Positions 24,067-31,803 of a stretch of 42,204 nt of DNA are shown one piece after another. Every line of letters starts with the position of its first letter. Positions within the stretch are counted from its first letter, which is position 1. The DNA comes from an uncultured Porphyromonadaceae bacterium. GTDB taxonomy: Bacteria > Bacteroidota > Bacteroidia > Bacteroidales > Muribaculaceae. Both the position numbers and the translations under genes were made by a program. The stretch spans positions 1 to 42,204 of the forward strand of contig URSD01000024.1 of the NCBI GenBank assembly GCA_900550395.1. The letters are read 5' to 3'. The notes under the pieces were generated by a model. It was given only the letters and a program-made list of their open reading frames with translations, was not told the origin of the DNA and ran no database searches.

Positions 24067-24810
24067 ATGGACATATCTCACTATCCCACAGACGACTGCG
24101 CGGTTTCGGCCGAAGAGCTCAACACCGAGCTCCTGCGGCGCCGATACCTTGAGCTGCTCGACCGTTCCGACGTATTTCCCTCGCAGGCCAACTGGGATTT
24201 CATCATCGACAACGCACTCACCGGACTCGGCGAGGCCCTGTACCGCAAATTCCTCGTCAGCGCGGTGCTCCCGGAGGCCGAACGGCGCTCGCCCAACCGC
24301 ATTGCCCTGAAAGAATTTCCCCGCTACCTCGCTGCCGTACCGAGAGAATATGCCGTCGAAGTGGTCTACGACGATACCGTCAGCGCCCCGGAGGCCACAC
24401 GCGGACTCATAGAGGAATGTCGTCTTTTCGACGCCAACGCAATAGCCGCCCTCGTACGACGCGGCGAAGCGCCCATGGCGGCTTCGCTGCTGTCGGCTTT
24501 CCAGCCTCAATATACCGAGGCCGACCTTGCCGACATGAGGGCGCTGCTGGGCATCATGCGCAATCTGCCAGAGGAGGGGGAGATCGTGACAAATGCCGGA
24601 CTGCTGCGGCGCGAGGTACGCTACGTGTGTCCGCGCGGACACATGAACGCAGCCGAAGCCCACTACTGCACACACAGCGGCTGCGGGCTCGACATCTACG
24701 GACTCACGCGCGCACAGGCCGAAGCCATCGACAGCTTCGAGCAACGCGTCGACGCGCTTGCCGAACTGCTCACACGTGCCCATAAGGAACGCTACGGACA
24801 TGAGTTCTGA
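24067..24810 (+). CDS. Uncharacterised protein with C-terminal zinc ribbon
   Basis: I do not recognise this 247-residue protein. It has no signal peptide or membrane segment. Residues 1-180 are mainly helical, with the conserved-looking patch NWDFIIDNALTGLGEALYRK and FPRYLAAVPREYAVEVVYDD. Residues 188-207 form a likely zinc site, with Cys188, His192, Cys201 and Cys206 in the form CPRGH-x8-C-x4-CG. A helical tail with heptad-like leucines ends it (about 213-240). The gene overlaps the start of the EamA transporter gene by 11 bases, so the two are translated together. Confidence 0.8.
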   Translation: MDISHYPTDDCAVSAEELNTELLRRRYLELLDRSDVFPSQANWDFIIDNALTGLGEALYRKFLVSAVLPEAERRSPNRIALKEFPRYLAAVPREYAVEVVYDDTVSAPEATRGLIEECRLFDANAIAALVRRGEAPMAASLLSAFQPQYTEADLADMRALLGIMRNLPEEGEIVTNAGLLRREVRYVCPRGHMNAAEAHYCTHSGCGLDIYGLTRAQAEAIDSFEQRVDALAELLTRAHKERYGHEF

Positions 24811-25729
24811 CAAGCTCAAGGGCTATCTGCTGGCCGCCATGGCCGCCGCCACCTACGGCACCAATCCGGCATTTGCCGTACCTCTCTATGCCGAGGGCAT
24901 GAACCCCGGCTCCGTACTTATATTCCGCTATGGCCTGAGCCTTCTGATGCTTGCAGTGATGGCCGCCGCGCGCGGGCGCAGCCTGCGCCTTAAACGGCGC
25001 GAAGCCGCGCCCCTTGCCGTCCTTGGCGTGCTGATGGCTGCGTCCTCGCTGTGTCTGTTCGAGGCCTACGGCTACATGGACTCCGGCGTGGCGTCGACCA
25101 TGCTCTTCGTCTACCCCGTGATGGTGGCCGTGCTTATGGTGTTCTTCTATCATGAACGCTTCACGGCCACAACGGGACTGTGCCTGCTGCTGATGCTCGC
25201 CGGACTCGGGCTGCTGATGCGCAGCGACGCAAATGCCGAAATCAGCACTCTGGGTATATGCATGGTAATGCTCTCGTCGCTGACGTACGCGCTCTATCTC
25301 GTGATGATAAATGTGTCGCGCACCGTACGCGGCATCCCCACCCTCAAGCTGCTGTTCTATGTGCTGCTTTTCGGCAGCTGCTTCTTTGCCTTCATCCTCG
25401 CGGCGGGTACACCCTTCACTATGCCGCCGGCCCGGCCGGGAGCGTGGCTCAATCTGCTGGGCCTTGCCTTCTTCCCTACGGTGCTGTCGCTGTTGTTCAC
25501 AACGCGCGCCATACAGCTGATAGGCTCCACGCCTACCGCCATATTCGGCGCATTCGAGCCGCTGACGGCCGTACTGCTCAGCGTGGTGGTGCTCCATGAG
25601 TCGCTCACTCCGCGCGAGATGCTCGGCGGAGTGCTGATACTGTGTGCCGCCACACTCGTAATAGCAGGCGACTCATTCAGCGCCGTGCTTCTGCGCGTTC
25701 GCAAGATGTTTCCTTCCCTGAGGAAATAG
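24800..25729 (+). CDS. EamA/DMT-family transporter
   Basis: This 309-residue integral membrane protein has ten predicted helices in two EamA repeats. The first repeat begins KLKGYLLAAMAAATYGTNPAFAVPL; the second has GICMVMLSSLTYALYLVMIN and ends with the family pattern GSTPTAIFGAFEPLTAVLLSVVVLHESLTPREMLGGVLILCAA, given here only as a landmark near residues 250-295. Drug/metabolite superfamily members export amino acids, nucleosides or other small solutes; the substrate is unknown. The start at 24800 lies inside the previous gene. A more upstream ATG in frame (24758) would add residues with no family resemblance. Confidence 0.9.
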   Translation: MSSDKLKGYLLAAMAAATYGTNPAFAVPLYAEGMNPGSVLIFRYGLSLLMLAVMAAARGRSLRLKRREAAPLAVLGVLMAASSLCLFEAYGYMDSGVASTMLFVYPVMVAVLMVFFYHERFTATTGLCLLLMLAGLGLLMRSDANAEISTLGICMVMLSSLTYALYLVMINVSRTVRGIPTLKLLFYVLLFGSCFFAFILAAGTPFTMPPARPGAWLNLLGLAFFPTVLSLLFTTRAIQLIGSTPTAIFGAFEPLTAVLLSVVVLHESLTPREMLGGVLILCAATLVIAGDSFSAVLLRVRKMFPSLRK

Positions 25730-25758
25730 TTGATAGTTATAGTGTATAGGTAAGAGGG
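25729..25758 (+). repeat. Dispersed 30-base module, copy 2
   Basis: Beginning at the last base of the EamA stop codon, this reads GTTGATAGTT, ATAGTGT, ATAGGTAAGAGGG. It matches the module at 9151-9180 apart from one or two changes. Confidence 0.75.
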
Positions 25759-25899
25759 AGCGAGGGTATTATAGAAACAAAAACACACAAAAAAACAGAA
25801 ATAACAGACTAATAAAAATTATCCTAATAAATAATAGTTTGTTGCTTTTGATATTTTTGTATTTTTGTTTCTATAATACCCTCGCTCCCTCTTACCTAT
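25746..25899. repeat. 38-base perfect inverted repeat around a 78-base A/T-rich core
   Basis: The arm at 25746-25783 (from ATAGGTAAGAGGGAGC to ATAGAAACAAAAA) is the exact reverse complement of 25862-25899. The core 25784-25861 is A/T-rich and has no gene. The similarity continues outward beyond both arms as the dispersed module, so the whole unit from 25729 to 25915 is a near-palindrome between convergent genes. A transcript would form a very long hairpin and could end transcription from both sides. A non-autonomous mobile element is an alternative. Confidence 0.85.
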
Positions 25900-25915
25900 C
25901 CCCTCTCAACTATAA
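25885..25915 (-). repeat. Dispersed 30-base module, copy 3
   Basis: On the minus strand this reads GTTTATAGTTGAGAGG, then GGATAGGTAAGAGGG. It is the right-hand counterpart of the copy at 25729-25758 and ends inside the first codons at the 3' end of the aldo/keto reductase gene. Confidence 0.7.
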
Positions 25916-27301
25916 ACTATTCTGTTTCAGCTGCTCCACATAGCGGTCGATGCGGTGGAGCTGCGAAGGGATGTCAATCTGCTGCGGGCAGTGCGGCGCG
26001 CATCGTCCGCAGCCTATGCAGTGCGACGCCTGGCGCAACTTAGGCACCGAACGGTCATAGCCTATCAGGTAGGCGCGGCGTGCCTTGGCATAGTCCGAAT
26101 CTCCGGGCTGCGCCACATTGCCCTCGTTGACGCACTTGTTATAGTGCAGAAGTATGGCGGGGATGTCGATGCCGTAGGGGCACGGCATGCAGTACTTGCA
26201 GTCGTTGCACGGCACGGTGGGATATTCCACTATCTTGTCGGCAGTATCGTAGAGGAATGCCATCTCGTCGGCGTCGAGAGGCTTCAGCGGGCAGAACGAG
26301 CGCAGATTGTCCTCCAGATGCTCCATATAGGTCATGCCGCTGAGCACGGTGAGCACTCCGGGATGCGAGCCGGCATAGCGGAAAGCCCACGATGCCACGC
26401 TGCGCTCCGGCTCGCGCTGTTTCAGGCGCGCCACGATGTGGTCGGGCACGTTAGCCAGACGGCCACCGAGCAGAGGCTCCATAATCACGGCGGGAATGCC
26501 GCGGCGCTCAAGCTCGCCGTAGAGATATTCGGCATTGGTATTGCGCGGATTCACGTCGGCGGCATGGCGCCAGTCAACGTAGTTGAGCTGAATCTGCACA
26601 AAGTCCCAGTGGTACTCGTCATTGTGTTCCAGCAGCCAGTCGAACACCTCCACATCGCCGTGATAGCTGAAGCCGAGATGGCGTATGCGGCCGGCCTCGC
26701 GCTCCTTGAGCAGAAAATCGAGCACGCCGTTGTCGAGATAGCGCCCGCGCAGTGCCTCCATGCCGCCCATGCCCACACCGTGCAGCAGCAGATAGTCGAT
26801 ATGGTCGGTCTGAAGGTATTTCAGCGAATTGCGGTACATTTCCACGGATGCGTCGTAGCTCCACGTCTGCGGTGCGAAATTCGACAGCTTTGTGGCGATG
26901 AAGTAGCTGTCGCGCGGATGGCGCGCCAGGGCGATGCCGGTGGCCTCCTCCGACTTTCCGCGGCAGTAGGCCGGCGATGTGTCGAAGTAGTTTACACCAT
27001 GTTTCAGGGCCGTATCCACCAGGCGGTTGATTTCCTCCTGGTCGAGCACCTCCTCCTCGCCTTCCTTGCGTGTGGGCCAGCGCATGCAGCCGTAGCCCAG
27101 GAGCGACACCTTGTCGCCCGACGAGGGCGTGGTGCGGTACGTCATCTTGTCGGTCGGGATAGGTCCGAGTGTTGCATCGGATGTCTCCTTAGAAGCGGTC
27201 TCGCCTCCTCCGCATCCGGGCAGTGTGGCGGCAGCGGCGGCCACAGACCCCGCGCCCATGCGGCGCAGGAAATCGCGCCGCGATATTCTGTCAGTGCTCA
27301 T
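25910..27301 (-). CDS. Tat-exported aldo/keto reductase with C-terminal ferredoxin domain
   Basis: This 463-residue protein starts with a twin-arginine signal, SRRDFLRR (7-14), a hydrophobic stretch and LPGC (27-30), which could serve as a lipobox. The reductase barrel has the expected catalytic residues: Asp and Tyr in YFDTSPAYCRGKSEEA, Lys in IATKLS and His in LLLHGVG. The C-terminal part has two iron-sulphur motifs, CNDCKYCMPCP (near 365) and CIGCGRCAPHCP (near 430). Unlike ordinary NADPH-dependent cytoplasmic members, this one would act outside the inner membrane and may take electrons through its clusters. The polyferredoxin gene directly upstream (4 bases) is the obvious electron partner. 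Substrate unknown. Confidence 0.9.
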   Translation of the reverse strand: MSTDRISRRDFLRRMGAGSVAAAAATLPGCGGGETASKETSDATLGPIPTDKMTYRTTPSSGDKVSLLGYGCMRWPTRKEGEEEVLDQEEINRLVDTALKHGVNYFDTSPAYCRGKSEEATGIALARHPRDSYFIATKLSNFAPQTWSYDASVEMYRNSLKYLQTDHIDYLLLHGVGMGGMEALRGRYLDNGVLDFLLKEREAGRIRHLGFSYHGDVEVFDWLLEHNDEYHWDFVQIQLNYVDWRHAADVNPRNTNAEYLYGELERRGIPAVIMEPLLGGRLANVPDHIVARLKQREPERSVASWAFRYAGSHPGVLTVLSGMTYMEHLEDNLRSFCPLKPLDADEMAFLYDTADKIVEYPTVPCNDCKYCMPCPYGIDIPAILLHYNKCVNEGNVAQPGDSDYAKARRAYLIGYDRSVPKLRQASHCIGCGRCAPHCPQQIDIPSQLHRIDRYVEQLKQNSL

Positions 27302-27305
27302 GGTG

Positions 27306-28802
27306 TCAGTCTATACGATGTTTCTCATATCCCTCCACATATATGGCGCTGAAGGGACGCGCCGGGCACAGGTTCTCGCAGGCGCCGCAGCCTATGCAGC
27401 GGGCCTCGTTGACTACGGGAATCCTTACGGACTCGGGATTGGACGGATCGGAGGGCACCATCTGTATGGCTCCCGCCGGGCAGTGGCGCGCACAGTTGCC
27501 GCACTCCTTGCCCTCGGTCAGAGGTATGCAGTTGTCTTTGACCCAAACGGCGCGGCCTATATGCACCGCACTCTTCTCGGCTGTGTCGAGGGGGAGGATG
27601 GCGCCTGTGGGACATACATGCGAGCAGCGTGTACACTCCGGGCGGCAGTAGCCGCGCTCGTAGCTCGACTCCGGCTGCATCAGGCGAGTGAGGTCGGTCG
27701 ACGGGCGCAGCACACCGTTGGGACATTCGGCCACGCACAACTGGCAGGCAGTGCAGTGGTCCGACAGATGCTTCAGGCTTACAGCGCCGGGCGGCACGAT
27801 GGGAGTGCGGCGCGCGGGCCGCTTCTTGTCAAGGATGGGAGCCAGTCCGCCGTCGGTCACTTTTTCCTCGGCGCGCAGCACGGCGGCTCCGCCCAGTGCG
27901 GCTGTAGCCACAAGGAATGCGCGGCGTCCGCTGTCCGGAGCGTCGGGTGTCTTTTTGTCTTCTTCCGGCTTATGGGCTTTTTTATAATACGTATAAGAGA
28001 TGGCGCCGTGGGTGCATGTGTCCAGACAGTCCATGCAGGCCACGCAGCGCGTGTAGTCTATGCGGTGGTTGCGGCTGTCGATGCATGCGCCCTTGCATTT
28101 GCGGCTGCACAGTCCGCAGTTCACGCACTTCGACGTGTCGATGACCGGGCGCAGCAGCGAGAAGCGCGCTATATAGCCCAGCACGGTGCCTACGGGGCAT
28201 ATCGTGTTGCAGTACGTACGGCCGTTGCGCCAGGCCAGTACCGCAAGAACGGCAAGAGTTATTGCAGCCACTATGAGAGTCAGCGGGCTGCGCAGCCATA
28301 TGTCCACACGGTAGAAGGCATAGCTGTCGGCGCGCTCGGCGGCGTCGGCCAGCAGATTGTTGCCGAATATCCACACGGGCTGGAGCAGCGTCTGCGCTAT
28401 GCGCCCGTAGGCGCTGTAGGGTGCCAGCAGTGTCACGATGGCGGCTATGCCCAGCACTATGGCGACAGCCATCACCGCGAGCATTACTACGCGCAGCACC
28501 GTTTTCGCCGGCGAGTAGCCGTAGCGGAAACGATGCTTGCGGCCCAGACGGCCGAGCCGCCCGAACACGTCCTGCATGATGCCCAGAGGACACACCACCG
28601 AGCAGTACACGCGGCCGAAAACCAACGTCACGAGTACGAGCGCGGCTACCACGACCACATTGGCCGCCAGCAGGGCCGGCAGGAACTGAATCTTCGCCAT
28701 CCATCCGAAATGGCGCGCGCAGGTGCCGCTGAAGTCGACAAAAAGCAGCGTCACAAGCGTTATGCTTACAATTGCAAGCGCTATTCTGATTTTACGGAGC
28801 AT
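27306..28802 (-). CDS. Membrane polyferredoxin, NapH-like plus NapG-like fusion
   Basis: This 498-residue protein appears to join two parts. Residues 1-270 resemble NapH: several membrane helices, paired C-x3-CP motifs at Cys67/Cys71 and Cys198/Cys202, and two [4Fe-4S] sites (Cys226-229-232-236 and Cys253-256-259-263). Residues 293-310 (RRAFLVATAALGGAAVL) look like an internal twin-arginine segment. Residues 350-480 carry four further cluster motifs (starting at Cys350, Cys386, Cys434 and Cys469), as in NapG/NrfC-type ferredoxins. NapG-NapH complexes take electrons from quinol to periplasmic enzymes. The Tat-exported reductase gene follows 4 bases later and is the likely acceptor. Direction of electron flow is inference. 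Confidence 0.88.
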   Translation of the reverse strand: MLRKIRIALAIVSITLVTLLFVDFSGTCARHFGWMAKIQFLPALLAANVVVVAALVLVTLVFGRVYCSVVCPLGIMQDVFGRLGRLGRKHRFRYGYSPAKTVLRVVMLAVMAVAIVLGIAAIVTLLAPYSAYGRIAQTLLQPVWIFGNNLLADAAERADSYAFYRVDIWLRSPLTLIVAAITLAVLAVLAWRNGRTYCNTICPVGTVLGYIARFSLLRPVIDTSKCVNCGLCSRKCKGACIDSRNHRIDYTRCVACMDCLDTCTHGAISYTYYKKAHKPEEDKKTPDAPDSGRRAFLVATAALGGAAVLRAEEKVTDGGLAPILDKKRPARRTPIVPPGAVSLKHLSDHCTACQLCVAECPNGVLRPSTDLTRLMQPESSYERGYCRPECTRCSHVCPTGAILPLDTAEKSAVHIGRAVWVKDNCIPLTEGKECGNCARHCPAGAIQMVPSDPSNPESVRIPVVNEARCIGCGACENLCPARPFSAIYVEGYEKHRID

Positions 28803-28822
28803 AATGATTGGGATTTACATCA

Positions 28823-28830
28823 CAAAATTA
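28823..28830 (-). promoter_or_regulatory. -7 box of the polyferredoxin-reductase operon
   Basis: TAATTTTG on the minus strand lies 20 bases upstream of the ATG at 28802. No TTTG is found at 19-21 bases spacing. Confidence 0.45.
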
Positions 28831-28964
28831 CTAATTTTCCAAATACAAAATGTTAATATCGCGCGCAAGATGATAATTTTCCTCAAATTTATTTAATCCA
28901 CAGCACTTTAATCGTCGGTTCAGTGTTTGTATGGTGTATTAATTACCGCTTAGCTATTCAGATT

Positions 28965-29474
28965 ATGGGAGACCGACATCAGACATTCATAAAGAAAATA
29001 CTGGAGATGCAGGGGCATCTGTATTCCTTCGCATACATGCTCACCAACAACCGCGACGACGCCAACGACCTGCTTCAGGACACCTCCCTGAAAGCAATGG
29101 ACAGCGAGGACAAATATGTCGACAATGTCAACTTCAAGGGCTGGATACTCACCATCATGCGCAATCTCTTCATCAACCGATACCGGCGCATGGTGCGTTC
29201 AGGCACTGTGCTCGACCGCACCGACGATCTCGTACACCTCAACGCGCCGCAGGATTCAGGCTACGAGAATCCGGAAGGCGCCATGTCGGTAGCCGACATC
29301 AATGCGGCCATCGACAGCTTCTCCGACGGCTATCGGATACCCTTCACCATGCACCTCGCCGGATACCGCTACGCCGAAATAGCCAAGCACGTCAACCTGC
29401 CTCTCGGCACCGTCAAAAGCCGCATATACTACGCCCGACGCCGCCTCCAGGCCATGCTCGGAGAGTACAGATAA
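28965..29474 (+). CDS. ECF-type RNA polymerase sigma factor
   Basis: This 169-residue sigma-70 family protein has region 2 (about 12-80: YSFAYMLTNNRDDANDLLQDTSLKA, then FKGWILTIMRNLFINRYRR) and region 4 (about 110-165: YRIPFTMHLAGYRYAEIAKHVNLPLGTVKSRIYYARRRLQ). The start at 28965 matches the expected N-terminus; an upstream in-frame ATG at 28923 adds 14 residues without family resemblance. No anti-sigma gene adjoins it, which is unusual for a classical ECF pair. A terminator follows at 29528. Confidence 0.92.
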   Translation: MGDRHQTFIKKILEMQGHLYSFAYMLTNNRDDANDLLQDTSLKAMDSEDKYVDNVNFKGWILTIMRNLFINRYRRMVRSGTVLDRTDDLVHLNAPQDSGYENPEGAMSVADINAAIDSFSDGYRIPFTMHLAGYRYAEIAKHVNLPLGTVKSRIYYARRRLQAMLGEYR

Positions 29475-29527
29475 TGACCGGACCCGATTCAGTCAAATTT
29501 GACGTAAATCTATATAATTAATGTGGG

Positions 29528-29556
29528 ATGCGGAGGCTCTGGCAGAGTCTCCGCAT
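29528..29556 (+). terminator. Terminator after the ECF sigma gene
   Basis: ATGCGGAGGCTC and GAGTCTCCGCAT pair as a 12-base stem with one G-U pair and the loop TGGCA. T-rich sequence follows (TATTTAACTATTTTT). Confidence 0.75.
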
Positions 29557-29604
29557 TATTTAACTATTTTTAACATTGGGGGGGGTAAATTCAATACTTT
29601 TTCA

Positions 29605-29612
29605 TACCTTTG
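29605..29612 (+). promoter_or_regulatory. -7 box TACCTTTG before the exported protein trio
   Basis: TACCTTTG is a good match to TAnnTTTG. The leader to the ATG at 29667 is about 50 bases and A/T-rich. A G-run (GGGGGGGG, about 29578-29585) sits where the -33 box would be. Confidence 0.5.
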
Positions 29613-29666
29613 CACACAAAACATCCCTATTAAAACATATTTTAACAATTAATAACCAATCATCTC

Positions 29667-30197
29667 ATGAAAAAAATCATCACATGCCTGATTTTAGCTA
29701 TCCTGTGCGGATATGCCGCAGGCTATGCACAGAAAAAGCCCAAGGACCTCGGCAACAAACTCTTTGAAGAAGCAAGCGCACGCGAGAAAATGCCCGATGT
29801 GCAGGTATTCATAATGCCCGAGATTGCCGACCTGCAGATGCTCAACACTGAGCGCGAAATGTTCGGTCCCTACGAGTACGCACTTTCCAAAGATGTCAAC
29901 TCCATGACAAATGCCGAACTGGACAATGCAAAAACCATAGCCCTGCGCAACGCGGCCACCGAAGCCGGCGCCGACCTCATCATCGAGCCTATGTACAACT
30001 CCATCGTGTACGACAAGGACAGCAAGGTGATACGCACCACCATATCCGGCTATCCCGCAAAATACGTCAACTTCCGCAAAATCACAAAAGAAGACATGGA
30101 AATTCTGCGTACGCTATATCCCCATGGCATAGGTGAGGCATACATTGACCGAGGCGCCACACGCATAATCTCAACCGCCGAGGCATCATCAAAATAA
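29667..30197 (+). CDS. Exported protein of unknown function
   Basis: This 176-residue protein has a signal peptide (MKKIITCLILAILCGYAAGYA). The mature part holds a conserved-looking region IALRNAATEAGADLIIEPMYNSIVYD, then TISGYPAKYVNFR. I have the impression of similar Bacteroidales proteins with a GADxLIEP motif followed by GYPAKYxNFR, but know no function. It has no lipobox. It is first of three exported proteins on the same strand (spacing 37 and 4 bases), probably one transcript ending at the terminator at 31701-31740. Confidence 0.8.
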   Translation: MKKIITCLILAILCGYAAGYAQKKPKDLGNKLFEEASAREKMPDVQVFIMPEIADLQMLNTEREMFGPYEYALSKDVNSMTNAELDNAKTIALRNAATEAGADLIIEPMYNSIVYDKDSKVIRTTISGYPAKYVNFRKITKEDMEILRTLYPHGIGEAYIDRGATRIISTAEASSK

Positions 30198-30234
30198 TCC
30201 CAAGCATACACATCAATCAAACCACACAACTTCA

Positions 30235-30891
30235 ATGAAAAAGCTTCTCACACTGGCCTTAATGGCCATAATCACACTTGGTGCGACAGCTCAGGTGCGC
30301 ACAAGCCGAACGTTCACCCACGTAAAAAAGACAACATGGTATCTCCGCGCAGGCATGAACTTCGCTACCCCCTCAAGCATAAAAACCGATGAAAACAACT
30401 CTGCATATACCTACGATGCAAGTGGCAAAGTGGGATTCGATGTAGACTTCGGTTTTCAGAAGAAAATCGGAACATCAAATGCCTACTGGGGTATGGAACT
30501 GGGAGTTGGCACTCGTGGCGTCGATGTCAAGAAATTCTATGATGGAGAAGAAGACGAGTACTTTGACGGAAGCATTACAGCCCTTGGCATTACTTATTCG
30601 CCCATAACTTTCGGCTACAAATATAGCCTGACTGACAACATCAAGCTCGACGGCCATCTGGGCGCCTTTCTGTCCTGTGACCTCGGGAACATAGGCTCCA
30701 ACTGGTTGGAGTATAACAACAGGTTCGATGCCGGTATGCAAATTGGCCTCGGAGTATGGCTCAACCGCGTCAATCTCGACTTCACATATCAGGCCGGATT
30801 CTGCAATGCCTTTAACGGCGACGATCTCGATTATGTCAAAGACAGTTGCAAGATCGGCAAATTCATGATTCGTCTGGGATACGCATTCTAA
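30235..30891 (+). CDS. Predicted outer membrane beta-barrel protein
   Basis: This 218-residue protein has a signal peptide (MKKLLTLALMAIITLGATAQ) followed by alternating hydrophobic strands typical of a small eight-strand barrel, such as GFDVDFGFQKKI, YWGMELGVGTRG, FGYKYSLTDNIKLDGHLGAFL and AGMQIGLGVWLNRVNLDFTYQAGF. It ends in aromatic FMIRLGYAF, the usual barrel-assembly signal. The specific role is unknown. It is second of the exported trio. Confidence 0.82.
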   Translation: MKKLLTLALMAIITLGATAQVRTSRTFTHVKKTTWYLRAGMNFATPSSIKTDENNSAYTYDASGKVGFDVDFGFQKKIGTSNAYWGMELGVGTRGVDVKKFYDGEEDEYFDGSITALGITYSPITFGYKYSLTDNIKLDGHLGAFLSCDLGNIGSNWLEYNNRFDAGMQIGLGVWLNRVNLDFTYQAGFCNAFNGDDLDYVKDSCKIGKFMIRLGYAF

Positions 30892-30895
30892 GATT

Positions 30896-31684
30896 ATGAG
30901 AACACTTCGGATTCTCGTTCTTGTGCTGACTGCGGTTGCATTTGCCATGCCCGCATCAGCCAAGAAAGAAAAAGCCGATAAAAAGGACATCGACCTCGGC
31001 GAATGGGTAAAACAGCAGGCAGAAGCTCTGCCTACCGAAGTCGACGGCGTCAGAATCTACCGACCCTCCACACAGAACGGGAAAGCCGTGGTTTCCGACA
31101 TAATCGACCTGCCGGGCATTTCGCCACGGCAAGCGTTCATCGCCGCACTAATCTATGCACGTGAGAAGTTAGACCCGGAGTTCGAGCAGATGGGCAAAGT
31201 GGATTTCGACAAATACCGCTTCATCGTCAGTCTAGCACCCGTTTCGGGCGAAGACAAGGAGCAGGCCACATTCAGCTACGACCAGGCGTTCCAGTTCACC
31301 GACGACATACTGTCGTTTCAGGCGTCCGGCATCGTAGTTGGCTACAAAGAAAAAGGTTTCCTGCCGCGAAAACTTGAAGCAGAGAAGCTGAAGCCGGCCA
31401 CCAACGCCCGCCACAAAGAACTTGTGGAAGAGTTTGCTCTGCTCAATTCCGGGTATCTCGCTGCAATGATGAACTACATCAGAGAGAATCCTGCAATCGA
31501 GGTAACTCACTGGAACGAAATTCGCAACGGCAACGTCATCAAAGGAATGACACCCGCAGAAGTCACTCTGATTGCAGGCAAACCCGCCAATATCAACGAC
31601 AGCGGCAACCGCGTAAAATGGCTGTACAGCAACGATTTTATCGTAGTTTTCACCAACGGGATTGTCACCAACGTAGTTCAGTAA
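30896..31684 (+). CDS. Exported protein with C-terminal BamE/SmpA-like domain
   Basis: This 262-residue protein has a signal peptide (ILVLVLTAVAFAMPASA). A charged N-terminal region and a central domain (about 45-175) of unknown type are followed by a C-terminal segment (about 205-262). That segment has NVIKGMTPAEVTLIAGKPANI and WLYSNDFIVVFTNGIVTNVVQ, a pattern like the small BamE/SmpA fold (G-M-T-x-x-E-V, a G-x-P turn and a final F-x-N-G-x-V strand). The similarity is by eye. It starts 4 bases after the barrel gene and is closed by a strong terminator. Confidence 0.78.
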   Translation: MRTLRILVLVLTAVAFAMPASAKKEKADKKDIDLGEWVKQQAEALPTEVDGVRIYRPSTQNGKAVVSDIIDLPGISPRQAFIAALIYAREKLDPEFEQMGKVDFDKYRFIVSLAPVSGEDKEQATFSYDQAFQFTDDILSFQASGIVVGYKEKGFLPRKLEAEKLKPATNARHKELVEEFALLNSGYLAAMMNYIRENPAIEVTHWNEIRNGNVIKGMTPAEVTLIAGKPANINDSGNRVKWLYSNDFIVVFTNGIVTNVVQ

Positions 31685-31700
31685 GGTACGCCGCATCATC

Positions 31701-31740
31701 AAAAAGCCGGCAGGGGCAGAATTGTCCCCGCCGGCTTTTT
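31701..31740. terminator. Strong intrinsic terminator
   Basis: AAAAAGCCGGC and GCCGGCTTTTT form an 11-base outer stem. An inner GGGG/CCCC stem and a short loop complete the hairpin, with one bulged base. The T-run on both strands makes it bidirectional in form. It separates the exported trio from the TamB-like gene. Confidence 0.9.
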
Positions 31741-31803
31741 CATATATTTTAAGCAGATGCAGAGCCGCCGTTAGCGAAATTTTGCGTAATTTCGCAATGT
31801 ATT

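Noticed and set aside
25955..28856. Long plus-strand frames over the reductase and polyferredoxin genes
   Set aside because: They are antisense to genes with clear iron-sulphur and Tat motifs and show no domain signs.
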